This document shows, piece by piece, positions 1 through 6,007 of a stretch of 7,180 nt of DNA. Under the pieces are notes generated by a model, which saw nothing but the letters and a program-made list of their open reading frames with translations, made no database searches and had not been told where the DNA came from. The first letter of the stretch is position 1; each line of letters opens with the position of its first letter. Location of the stretch: assembly GCA_030624945.1 (NCBI GenBank), contig JAUXJB010000078.1:1-7180 (forward strand), read 5' to 3'. Both the position numbers and the translations under genes were made by a program. This stretch comes from Deltaproteobacteria bacterium. Lineage in GTDB: Bacteria > Myxococcota_A > UBA9160 > SZUA-336.

Positions 1-1996
1 CCTCCGGTCGCAGATTGGAGCCGACCAGCTCCGCGCGCAGCCCGATCCGTGAACGCAGTGCGCTCTCGGCCAGGCTGACCGCGGCGCCGCCGTCCGCGAT
101 GTCGTGCGCCGAGCGCAGGAGTCGTCGCGTGGCTGCCGCGACCAGGAACGCGTGCAGGCGCGCCTCGGCCTCGAAGTCGATGGCGGGCGGCAGACCGCGT
201 TCCAGGCCGAGCCTGACCGCCAGATACTCGGACCCGCCAAGCTCGCCCGGATTGTCGCCCAGCAGGACAAGGCTCTCGCCCCCTCCTGCCCAGGCGGACG
301 GAACGGCCAGGGAGACGTCCTCCAGCAGCCCCAGCATTCCGATCGTCGGTGTGGGGGGGATCGAGCCCTCACCCGCCGTCTCGTTGTAGAAGCTCACGTT
401 CCCGGACACGATCGGGAGCCCCAGCGCACGGCAGGCATCGCCCAGACCGCGGACGGCCTCGGCGAACTCCCACATCGATTCGGGGCGCTCGGGATTTCCA
501 AAGTTGAGACAGTTCGTGACGGCCAGCGGTCGGGCACCGGTTACCGCCACGTTGCGCGCGGCCTCGGCCAGGGCCAGTTGCGCGCCCCGATAGGGGTCGA
601 GCCAGCAGTAGCGGGGGTTGCAGTCCGTCGAGACGGCGATCCCACGTCGCGAGCCGGGCACGCGAAGCACCGCGGCGTCACCGCCGGGACGCAGCACGGT
701 GCTGGACTGCACGATCTGGTCGTACTGCTCGTATACCCACTCGCGCGAGCACAGGTTCGGCGAGCCGAGCAGAGCCAGCAGCGCGCCACTCGGATCCGTC
801 TCGGGTGGTAACGCGGTCGGGTCGAGCTTGTGACGCTCGTCGAGATCCGCCGGGCGCGCGACCGGACGATCGTAGACGGGCGAGCTCCGGGCCACCGGGT
901 CGACGGGGATATCCACGACCAGGTCACGTCGCCAACGCACGTGCATACGCCCGGTATCCGTCACCTTGCCGACGACCACGGCCTCGAGGTCCCACTTGGA
1001 GAAGACGTCGAGCACCTCGACCTCGCGCCCCGCCTCCGCCACCAGCAGCATGCGCTCCTGCGATTCCGAGAGCAGCAGCTCGTAGGGGCTCATCCCCTCC
1101 TCACGCTGGGGCACCAGATCGAGATCCATCTCGATACCTGTGCCCCCGCTCGAGGCCATCTCGAAGCTGGAGCAGGTGAGCCCCGCCGCGCCCATGTCCT
1201 GGATGCCGACGATGGCCCCGGTCGCCATCGCCTCGAGGCAGGCCTCGAGCAGGAGCTTCTCGGCAAAGGGATCGCCGAGCTGCACCGTCGGGCGCATCGA
1301 CTCGGTGTCCTCGTCGAACTCGCTCGAAGCGAGCAGGCTGGCGCCGTGGATGCCGTCGCGGCCGGTGCGCGAGCCCACATAGAGCACGGGGTTGCCGGGG
1401 CCGGTGGCCCTGGCCAGGAAGATGCCGTCCACAGGCGCGATCCCCACGTTCATGGCATTCACGAGGATGTTGCTCGCGTAGCGCGGGTGAAAGGTGACCT
1501 CGCCTCCGACGGTGGCGCAGCCGAAGCAGTTGCCGTAGTCGCCGATGCCGGCCACCACGCCGCGCACGAGGTAGCGCTGGCGGGGATCGTCCAGCCCACC
1601 GAAGCGCAGCGAGTTCAGACTCGCGAGCGGGCGCGCACCCATGGTGAAGATGTCGCGGAGAATCCCACCCACGCCCGTCGCGGCGCCGCCATGCGGCTCG
1701 ACGTAGGACGGGTGGTTGTGGCTCTCGATCTTGAACACCGCCGCGTGCCCGTCCCCGAGGTCGACGACGCCCGCGTTCTCGCCCGGCCCATGCAGCACCC
1801 AGGGCGCCTGCGTCGGCAGGCTAGCCAGGTAGCGCTTGCTGGACTTGTAGGAACAGTGCTCCGACCACATCACCGAGAAGATCCCGAGCTCCGGGTAGGT
1901 CGGGACGCGACCCAGCAGCTCGAGGATGCGCTCCCACTCGTCATCGGCGAGACCGTGCTCCCGGGCGAGCTCCGCGCTGACCTCGGGATCTCTCAT
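1..1996 (-). CDS. purL: Phosphoribosylformylglycinamidine synthase subunit PurL (small type), C-terminus beyond left edge
   Basis: Synthetase subunit of FGAM synthase, cytosolic: it converts FGAR, ATP and ammonia (delivered from PurQ) to FGAM in step four of de novo purine synthesis. Reading the reverse complement gives 665 uninterrupted codons to the window edge. Visible motifs are [11 protein letters not shown] (residues 43-53; His47 matches the catalytic His of small PurL), [10 protein letters not shown] (88-97) leading into [15 protein letters not shown] (101-115), [10 protein letters not shown] (164-173), [14 protein letters not shown] (264-277), [15 protein letters not shown], and in the second half [22 protein letters not shown] and HDIADGG near the cut. 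Small PurL proteins are usually about 720-800 residues, so roughly 60-130 residues are probably missing. The ATG start (1996-1994) overlaps the purQ TGA as ATGA. No clear Shine-Dalgarno precedes it, which fits translation coupled to purQ. No frameshift or lost motif was seen. Identification is secure. Confidence 0.97.
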   Translation of the reverse strand, partial: MRDPEVSAELAREHGLADDEWERILELLGRVPTYPELGIFSVMWSEHCSYKSSKRYLASLPTQAPWVLHGPGENAGVVDLGDGHAAVFKIESHNHPSYVEPHGGAATGVGGILRDIFTMGARPLASLNSLRFGGLDDPRQRYLVRGVVAGIGDYGNCFGCATVGGEVTFHPRYASNILVNAMNVGIAPVDGIFLARATGPGNPVLYVGSRTGRDGIHGASLLASSEFDEDTESMRPTVQLGDPFAEKLLLEACLEAMATGAIVGIQDMGAAGLTCSSFEMASSGGTGIEMDLDLVPQREEGMSPYELLLSESQERMLLVAEAGREVEVLDVFSKWDLEAVVVGKVTDTGRMHVRWRRDLVVDIPVDPVARSSPVYDRPVARPADLDERHKLDPTALPPETDPSGALLALLGSPNLCSREWVYEQYDQIVQSSTVLRPGGDAAVLRVPGSRRGIAVSTDCNPRYCWLDPYRGAQLALAEAARNVAVTGARPLAVTNCLNFGNPERPESMWEFAEAVRGLGDACRALGLPIVSGNVSFYNETAGEGSIPPTPTIGMLGLLEDVSLAVPSAWAGGGESLVLLGDNPGELGGSEYLAVRLGLERGLPPAIDFEAEARLHAFLVAAATRRLLRSAHDIADGGAAVSLAESALRSRIGLRAELVGSNLRPE

Positions 1997-2691
1997 GGAA
2001 CGCAGCCGCTCAGGAAGGACCGCAACAGCGGTGCGCCGTCCACGCTGCCGAGCTCCGGATCGACGGCGTGCTCGGGATGCGGCATCAGGCCCAGCACGTT
2101 CCCCGCGGCACTCGCCACACCCGCGATCGCATCGACCGACCCGTTCGGATTCGCCCCGGCGTAGCGGAACGCCACGCGCGGGGGCCGTTCCCGATCCGGG
2201 ACGTAGGCTCCCTCGCCGTGCTTGATGGGGATGCGCAGCAACGCGCCTTCCACCAGCTCGGAAGCGAAGTTCCCCGGGTCCTCCACCCGCAGCTCGACGT
2301 CCCGACAGACGAACCGAAGATCCCGGTTGCGCACCAGGGCGCCCGGCAGCAGGTGCGCCTCGCAGAGCACCTGGAAACCGTTGCAGACGCCGAGCACGGG
2401 GCGACCCGATTCCGCGAACGCGGACACCGCCCGCATCACGTGGGAGAAACGGGCCATAGCGCCTGCACGCAGGTAGTCGCCGTACGAGAAGCCGCCGGGG
2501 ATGGCGACGCCGTCGAGTCCCTCCGGCAGGCCGGCGTCCTTGTGCCAGACCATCTCGACCTGGGCACCCAGCCGCTCCAGTGCACCCGCCATGTCGCGGT
2601 CGTCATTGGAGCCGGGGAAGACCACAACCCCGACGCGGGGGCCGAGGCGGTCTTGGCGAGGCGGCGTCTCCGGCTGGGCTTGCGTCGTCAC
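1993..2691 (-). CDS. purQ: Phosphoribosylformylglycinamidine synthase subunit PurQ (glutaminase)
   Basis: Class I glutamine amidotransferase subunit of FGAM synthase, 232 residues. It hydrolyses glutamine and passes ammonia to PurL with PurS help. The nucleophile is Cys103 in LGVCNGFQ, and the His-Glu pair is His205 and Glu207 in LMPHPEH. Other family segments are [12 protein letters not shown] (22-33), [14 protein letters not shown] (64-77) and HGEGAY. Length is typical (about 220-235) except for about 17 extra N-terminal residues before the first strand (RVGVVVFPG). The start is GTG at 2691; an in-frame TAG lies six codons upstream at 2709-2707, so a longer protein is excluded. No good ribosome-binding site is visible, so a start slightly downstream cannot be ruled out. 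It is the first gene after the divergent control region and overlaps purL by 4 bases. It is separated from purS by an opposite-strand gene, so it probably needs its own promoter. Confidence 0.96.
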   Translation of the reverse strand: MTTQAQPETPPRQDRLGPRVGVVVFPGSNDDRDMAGALERLGAQVEMVWHKDAGLPEGLDGVAIPGGFSYGDYLRAGAMARFSHVMRAVSAFAESGRPVLGVCNGFQVLCEAHLLPGALVRNRDLRFVCRDVELRVEDPGNFASELVEGALLRIPIKHGEGAYVPDRERPPRVAFRYAGANPNGSVDAIAGVASAAGNVLGLMPHPEHAVDPELGSVDGAPLLRSFLSGCVP

Positions 2692-2738
2692 GCGGCTCGT
2701 CGGGGTCTAGGGGGGATCGCCCAGAGGGCGGGGGCTCG

Positions 2739-2757
2739 CGTTCCCCCCGGGGGAACG
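2739..2757. repeat. GC-rich palindrome (8-bp arms) upstream of purQ
   Basis: The arms CGTTCCCC (2739-2746) and GGGGAACG (2750-2757) are perfect reverse complements around CCG. It lies about 48 bp upstream of the purQ start and would fall in its 5' leader if the weak TTGAAA/CACACT promoter is used. It could be a repressor site or an RNA hairpin. No T-run follows on either strand, so a simple intrinsic terminator is unlikely. It does not match the E. coli PurR or B. subtilis PurBox consensus as I know them. Confidence 0.45.
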
Positions 2758-2785
2758 ATACGGGCGGCAGTGTGCCAGGCGGCCC

Positions 2786-2814
2786 GCAGAGTTTCAACGC
2801 ACGTTAGACTCTGC
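2786..2814. repeat. 29-bp nested inverted repeat just before the orphan gene ATG
   Basis: The outer arms GCAGAGT (2786-2792) and ACTCTGC (2808-2814) are perfect reverse complements. Inside them AACG (2796-2799) and CGTT (2802-2805) form a second symmetric pair around the same centre (2800/2801). The dyad ends 2 nt before the ATG at 2817 and covers both the TAGACT element and the TTGAAA facing purQ. Concentric arms overlapping both possible promoters are what an operator for a dimeric repressor would look like; an RNA hairpin is the alternative. Confidence 0.5.
2805..2810 (+). promoter_or_regulatory. Possible -10 element (TAGACT), leaderless-type spacing
   Basis: TAGACT fits the TANNNT pattern of bacterial -10 elements, and 6 nt separate it from the ATG at 2817. 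That would place the transcription start on or next to the A of ATG. No Shine-Dalgarno lies upstream of this ATG, which agrees with a leaderless message. No recognisable -35 is present at 17-18 bp. A 6-bp match is weak evidence alone. Confidence 0.3.
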
Positions 2815-2816
2815 TC

Positions 2817-3323
2817 ATGTCAGAACCTGGGGAGCGAGTCGCGGCGAGCGATCTCGGCTACGACGAGGCGATCGTCCTGCTGCGACGCGAGCTGCGGGGA
2901 GTCGCTCGCAACGCTCGCGTGTTCGCGCTGCGTGGACGCGCACGCCCCGCACTCCTCGGAGCTCGGAGCTGGACGGAGCTGGCGCAGATCGAGGCCGAGT
3001 TGCGGGACATGCTCCAGCACACCCTGAGCCTGGAGCTGCACGTCGAGCCGTGGACCCCGTGGGGACGGGTTGCGGCGGGGCTCGGCAGCTTCCGCGACAG
3101 CCTGGCTGCTGAGCGCTACCTGCTGCAACGGCTCTTGAAGGAAGCCGTGAATCATCCCATCGAGCGCTGGCGCGCCGGCGTCCCCCAGCTGGAGGACGCC
3201 CTCTGGCCCTTCCTCAGCGCGCGCACGCACTACCTGGCGAACACGCTGGCGCTCGCCCTCTCAGAGCCGGCCCCCTTCCCCCCGCTGATCTGGCAGCCGC
3301 GCCGCCGCCAGTTCACGTCATGA
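2817..3323 (+). CDS. Hypothetical protein, 168 aa, helical, opposite strand to the pur genes
   Basis: I do not recognise this protein. The reading frame is open for 168 codons with strong G/C preference at third positions and few rare codons, as expected of a true gene here. The start is the first ATG after an in-frame TAG at 2805-2807; no Shine-Dalgarno is present. The protein is Arg- and Leu-rich, has no Cys, has six Trp, and shows no signal peptide or membrane segment. Most of it looks helical: amphipathic stretches at about 14-35 and 52-75, then 92-125 after a short WTPWG turn. The tail is Pro-rich then basic (PRRR). It diverges from purQ and converges on purS with a 62-bp gap, splitting the FGAM synthase genes. 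A 136-codon minus-strand frame inside it (2820-3230) is much less protein-like. The role is unknown; its position alone does not show that it acts in purine synthesis. Confidence 0.75.
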   Translation: MSEPGERVAASDLGYDEAIVLLRRELRGVARNARVFALRGRARPALLGARSWTELAQIEAELRDMLQHTLSLELHVEPWTPWGRVAAGLGSFRDSLAAERYLLQRLLKEAVNHPIERWRAGVPQLEDALWPFLSARTHYLANTLALALSEPAPFPPLIWQPRRRQFTS

Positions 3324-3339
3324 CTCGTGGTACCTGGCG

Positions 3340-3358
3340 CGCGGGCGGCCCTCCCGCG
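3340..3358. terminator. Possible hairpin in the convergent gap between orphan gene and purS
   Basis: In the 62-bp gap between two converging stop codons, CGCGGG (3340-3345) and CCCGCG (3353-3358) form a 6-bp GC stem with a 7-nt loop. An imperfect 18-bp dyad follows at 3363-3380 (AGCG/CGCT outer arms, one mismatch, CCC/GGG inner arms). Both could slow polymerase from either side. Neither has a T-run, so intrinsic termination is not demonstrated; Rho-dependent ending or read-through is equally possible. Confidence 0.3.
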
Positions 3359-3385
3359 GGTTAGCGACCCACGGGCCGCTGATGG

Positions 3386-3622
3386 CTATACGCGGATTTC
3401 GTACTGCTCGATGACGGGGTTTGCGAGGAGCTTCTCGCACATCTCGCGGGCGAGCTGACGAGCGTGGTCGGCGTCGTTGGCGTCGATATCGAGCTCTATG
3501 ACCTTGCCGGTGCGCACCTCGGCGAGCTGGTCGTAGCCCAGCTCGCGGAGCGCCCGCTCCAGCTGTCGACCCTCGGCATCCAGGACGCCGGGTTTCAGGG
3601 TGATCAGGACGCTGACCCTCAC
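3386..3622 (-). CDS. purS: Phosphoribosylformylglycinamidine synthase subunit PurS
   Basis: Small subunit of FGAM synthase, 78 residues, the usual family size (about 80). It dimerises and bridges PurQ and PurL in the ammonia-transfer complex; it has no catalytic residues of its own. The family pattern is clear: an opening strand VRVSVLITLKPGVLDAEG, the GYDQLAEVRTGKVIELDID stretch, and the ending MCEKLLANPVIEQYEIRV. The start is GTG at 3622, overlapping the purB TGA as GTGA, with an AGGAGG 7 nt upstream at 3635-3630. Longer minus-strand reading frames through this region extend into purB sequence out of frame and are not the real start. It is coupled to purB but separated from purQ by 694 bp and an opposite-strand gene, whereas purS, purQ and purL are often contiguous. 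Confidence 0.95.
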   Translation of the reverse strand: MRVSVLITLKPGVLDAEGRQLERALRELGYDQLAEVRTGKVIELDIDANDADHARQLAREMCEKLLANPVIEQYEIRV

Positions 3623-4926
3623 GCGCCGGCCTCCTCTCCGAGCACGCGCGCGAAGATCGTGTCGACGTGACGCAGGTGCCGCTCGAGATCGAAGCACTCC
3701 GCGAGCTCGTCGGGCTTGAGGATCTTCCCCAGCTCCTCGTCCGCCAGGAGGCGGTCGTAGAGGTGCCCCCCGTGATCCCACGTCGCCATGGCGTGCTCCT
3801 GGACGAGTCGGTAGGCCTCCTGCCGCGAGAGGCCGTGGCGGGCCAGAGCCAGGAGGACGGTGCCCGAGTACACGAGTCCCCGGCTCTCGTCGAGATGGCT
3901 GCGCATCCGCTCGGGGAATACACCCAGGGCCCGGATCAACTCCGCAAGGCGGTGCAGCATGAAGTGCACCGTCGCCGTCGCGTCCGGACCGATCACACGC
4001 TCCACCGAGCTGTTGGAGATGTCGCGCTCGTGCCACAGCACCGTATTCTCGAGCGCCGCACCCGCGTAGCCTCGCACCACGCGCGCGAGCCCGGTCAGCG
4101 TCTCGAACCGCCAGGGGTTGCGCTTGTGGGGCATGGCCGAGCTGCCCTTTTGCTCGCTCCCGAAGAACTCCTGGACCTCGCCCACCTCGGTCCGGGCCAG
4201 GTGGCGCATCTCGACGGCGATCCGCTCGATACCCGTGGCGACGAGGGCGAGCGCGTTCATGAGCTCCGCGTGGCGATCGCGCGCGACGATCTGGGTCGAG
4301 ATCTCGGCAGGTGCGAGCTCGAGCTCCGCCATGACCGCCGCCTCTACCTCGGGCGATAGGTGCGCGAACGTGCCGACGGCGCCTGAGGTCTTGCCTACGG
4401 CGACGGCCTCGCGGGAGCGCTGCAAGCGCTTGTGGTTGCGCCGCATCTCGTCGTAGGCATAGAGCAGCTTCAAGCCGAACGTGGTGGGCTCGGCGAAGAT
4501 CCCGTGCGTGCGCCCCACGCAGACGGTGCGCTTGTGCTCCAGCGCACGGGAGTGCAGCGCCTCCAGCACCCGTTCGCTCTGCTCCAGGATGAGGTCCAGC
4601 GCCTCGCAGAGCTGCAGGGCCAGGCAGGTGTCGAGGATGTCGGAGGAGGTGAGTCCCAGGTGCACGTAGCGAGCAGCCGGACCGATCTCCTCGGCCAGCG
4701 CGTCCAGGTACGCGTTGACGTCGTGATGCACGCGAGACTCGATCTCGGCTACGCGCGCGGGCTCCACGTGAGCCCGGGCTTCGATCACCTCGAAGGCCTC
4801 ACGCGGGATCTCCCGGCGTTCGGCGAGCGCCCGACAGACGGCGACCTCGATTCGGGTCCACAGCGCGTAACGGTGCTCATCGGACCAGATGCCCAGCATC
4901 TCGGGCCTGGTGTAGCGGGAGATCAA
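3619..4926 (-). CDS. purB: Adenylosuccinate lyase PurB
   Basis: Homotetrameric cytosolic lyase of the fumarase/aspartase superfamily. It releases fumarate from SAICAR to give AICAR and from adenylosuccinate to give AMP. Length is 435 residues, like B. subtilis PurB (about 431). With the start chosen here, residue numbers line up with the known active site: His68 (VHHDVNAYL), His89 (VHLGLTSSD), His141 (GRTHGIFAEP), the mobile signature loop GSSAMPHKRNP (261-271), Lys268 and Glu275, and LWHERDISNSSVER further on. The start is TTG at 4926, supported by a strong GGGAGGA 4 nt upstream and by the opening ISRYTRPEM matching the family N-terminus. One oddity: after KRNP the residues are Trp-Arg-Phe before Glu275, where many bacterial enzymes have Ile-Gly-Ser. 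It sits 24 bp after cdsA and overlaps purS by 4 bases. Confidence 0.97.
   Translation of the reverse strand: MISRYTRPEMLGIWSDEHRYALWTRIEVAVCRALAERREIPREAFEVIEARAHVEPARVAEIESRVHHDVNAYLDALAEEIGPAARYVHLGLTSSDILDTCLALQLCEALDLILEQSERVLEALHSRALEHKRTVCVGRTHGIFAEPTTFGLKLLYAYDEMRRNHKRLQRSREAVAVGKTSGAVGTFAHLSPEVEAAVMAELELAPAEISTQIVARDRHAELMNALALVATGIERIAVEMRHLARTEVGEVQEFFGSEQKGSSAMPHKRNPWRFETLTGLARVVRGYAGAALENTVLWHERDISNSSVERVIGPDATATVHFMLHRLAELIRALGVFPERMRSHLDESRGLVYSGTVLLALARHGLSRQEAYRLVQEHAMATWDHGGHLYDRLLADEELGKILKPDELAECFDLERHLRHVDTIFARVLGEEAGA
3630..3635 (-). promoter_or_regulatory. Shine-Dalgarno for purS (AGGAGG)
   Basis: A perfect AGGAGG lies inside the end of purB, 7 nt before the GTG at 3622. 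It fixes the purS start and shows that purS can initiate independently as well as by coupling through the GTGA overlap. Confidence 0.8.
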
Positions 4927-4930
4927 GCGC

Positions 4931-4937
4931 TCCTCCC
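4931..4937 (-). promoter_or_regulatory. Shine-Dalgarno for purB (GGGAGGA)
   Basis: GGGAGGA lies 4 nt before TTG at 4926 in the 24-bp cdsA-purB gap. It supports a TTG start, the rarest of the common bacterial start codons, and agrees with the alignment of active-site residue numbers. Confidence 0.8.
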
Positions 4938-4950
4938 GGCTTCGCGCGGG

Positions 4951-5967
4951 TCAGACCGCATAGCGGAGATAGTAGTAAGCGAGCAGCATGTAATACATGA
5001 TCGGGATCGCGAGCAGGGCGGAGTCCACACGATCCAGGACGCCACCCACCCCCGGCAGGATTCGCCCCGCATCCTTCAGGTGGGCGTCCCGCTTCAACAC
5101 CGACTCGACGAGGTCTCCGAGCACGGCCACGACGGCGAGCACGCCGCCGAACAGACCGGCCGCCATGTAGCTGAGCTCGGCCGAGAGCCTGCCGGGGATC
5201 AGCTCGTCGAACACGAACTTGGCGCTCAGACAGCCGAGCGTGCCCGCGACCACCCCTCCGAGAACTCCCTCCAGGGTCTTGTTCGGGCTGATCGCGGGAG
5301 CGAGCTTGCGGCGCCCGAACCTGCGCCCGACGAAGTACGCGCCGGCATCGGAGAAGACCGCCGCGACCAGGCAGAAGATGATGAAGAAGAAGCCCAGCTG
5401 CGGATCGAACTCGAGCGCGGGATGCCGCCGCGAGAGATCCTCGGCGATGAAGCGCACCGACACGGCGTGCGCGAGCAGCCAGCCCACGTAGAAGACCCCG
5501 AAGAAGGTCGCCGAGACGCTCATCATCGCCTCGCGTATCTGCGCGTGCGTGAGCTGCAGAAGCATCACCGTGAGGAGCACCGCCGTCATGAAGCTCGTGG
5601 CCAGGAAGGCATCCCCCACGTACACGATCAGCGGGAGAGCGGCAGCGGCCAGCGTCCCCAGGAGCCGGTTCGGGGTGCCTCCCTTGGCCGCGATGAAGCC
5701 GTAGAACTCGTTGATCGCGAGACTGCTGAAGACGATCACCATGGCGACGTACCAGAGCCCGCCCACGTAGCAGACCCAGAGCACGGGCGGGACGAGCACG
5801 GCCGCGGTCATGAGTCGCAGGGCAAGGTTGCTGGGCTGCCAGCGGGCCCTCTCGGGCGGCCGGACCGAGGGCGGCCGCGGGTGGATACCGGCCTCGGGAC
5901 GCGGAAACCCGTCTCCCTGCGCACCCGGCACCGTTCTCTCTCCCGGTGGACCTGGCATTCCCATCAC
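4951..5967 (-). CDS. cdsA: Phosphatidate cytidylyltransferase (CDP-diacylglycerol synthase)
   Basis: Integral inner-membrane enzyme making CDP-diacylglycerol from CTP and phosphatidic acid, the branch point for phospholipid head groups. The 338 residues contain about seven to eight hydrophobic segments (about 50-72, 74-95, 102-120, 123-141, 150-172, 192-215, 235-250, 265-287, with a further one near the C-terminus). Conserved parts are VFSDAGAYFVGRRFGRRKL with SPNKTLEG after it, and the C-terminal signature (289-315) beginning SVLKRDAHLKD and ending GGVLDRVD. The signature has Val307 where the usual motif PGHGG has His. The first 45 or so residues are Pro- and Arg-rich, lack a membrane segment and lengthen the protein beyond the usual 260-290. 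The start is uncertain: GTG at 5967, ATG at 5964 and ATG at 5958 are all in frame and none has a strong ribosome site. The gene follows dut by 18 bp and precedes purB by 24 bp, an unusual place for cdsA. Confidence 0.94.
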   Translation of the reverse strand: MMGMPGPPGERTVPGAQGDGFPRPEAGIHPRPPSVRPPERARWQPSNLALRLMTAAVLVPPVLWVCYVGGLWYVAMVIVFSSLAINEFYGFIAAKGGTPNRLLGTLAAAALPLIVYVGDAFLATSFMTAVLLTVMLLQLTHAQIREAMMSVSATFFGVFYVGWLLAHAVSVRFIAEDLSRRHPALEFDPQLGFFFIIFCLVAAVFSDAGAYFVGRRFGRRKLAPAISPNKTLEGVLGGVVAGTLGCLSAKFVFDELIPGRLSAELSYMAAGLFGGVLAVVAVLGDLVESVLKRDAHLKDAGRILPGVGGVLDRVDSALLAIPIMYYMLLAYYYLRYAV

Positions 5968-6007
5968 CGGCCAGTATGGCCCAAGTCAGCGGCCCGTATG
6001 GCCAAAG
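5964..6007. repeat. Tandem pair of 22-bp units spanning the dut stop and cdsA start
   Basis: Unit 5986-6007 is the last 22 bases of dut including its TGA. Unit 5964-5985 follows directly with no spacer and matches at 19 of 22 positions. The second unit makes up the whole dut-cdsA gap, and its closing bases form the GTG of cdsA and the first base of the next ATG. Removing one unit would leave TGATG, a stop/start overlap like other junctions here. Each unit also contains GGCC-N5-GGCC. Confidence 0.8.

Larger units (their letters stand above)
2692..2816. promoter_or_regulatory. Divergent intergenic control region between purQ and the plus-strand orphan gene
   Basis: These 125 bp separate two divergently transcribed genes and contain three inverted repeats: a 5-bp stem at 2718-2730, an 8-bp stem at 2739-2757 and a 29-bp nested dyad at 2786-2814. 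Towards purQ a TTGAAA (reverse complement of 2792-2797) lies 17 nt from a weak CACACT (2774-2769), which could be -35/-10 elements. Towards the orphan gene a TAGACT (2805-2810) ends 6 nt before the ATG. The geometry suggests shared or mutually exclusive control. Promoter assignments rest on short matches only. Confidence 0.5.

Noticed and set aside
541..927. 128-codon minus-strand frame within purL
   Set aside because: It is out of frame with purL, Arg/Ser/Thr-rich, and resembles no protein family.
830..2164. 444-codon plus-strand open frame
   Set aside because: It lies opposite purL and the purQ 3' end and has the composition of an antisense shadow. The purL frame on the other strand carries every family motif.
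2718..2730. Inverted repeat CGCCC/GGGCG with 3-base loop
   Set aside because: A 5-bp all-GC stem is likely by chance in this composition; noted only as part of the control region.
2762..2816. ZTP (pfl) riboswitch upstream of purQ, suggested by CCGCCTGG on the minus strand
   Set aside because: Only a fragment like the 3' conserved box is present; the upstream conserved half and its stem are not seen. A covariance-model search with the pfl family would be decisive.
2820..3230. 136-codon minus-strand frame between purS and purQ (considered as a missing pur gene such as purC)
   Set aside because: It shows no PurC motif and looks like the antisense of the better-supported plus-strand gene.
3386..4036. 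Longer minus-strand frame ending with PurS (216 codons, a possible fusion)
   Set aside because: Its first two-thirds is purB sequence read in the wrong frame. The GTG at 3622 with AGGAGG gives a normal 78-residue PurS.
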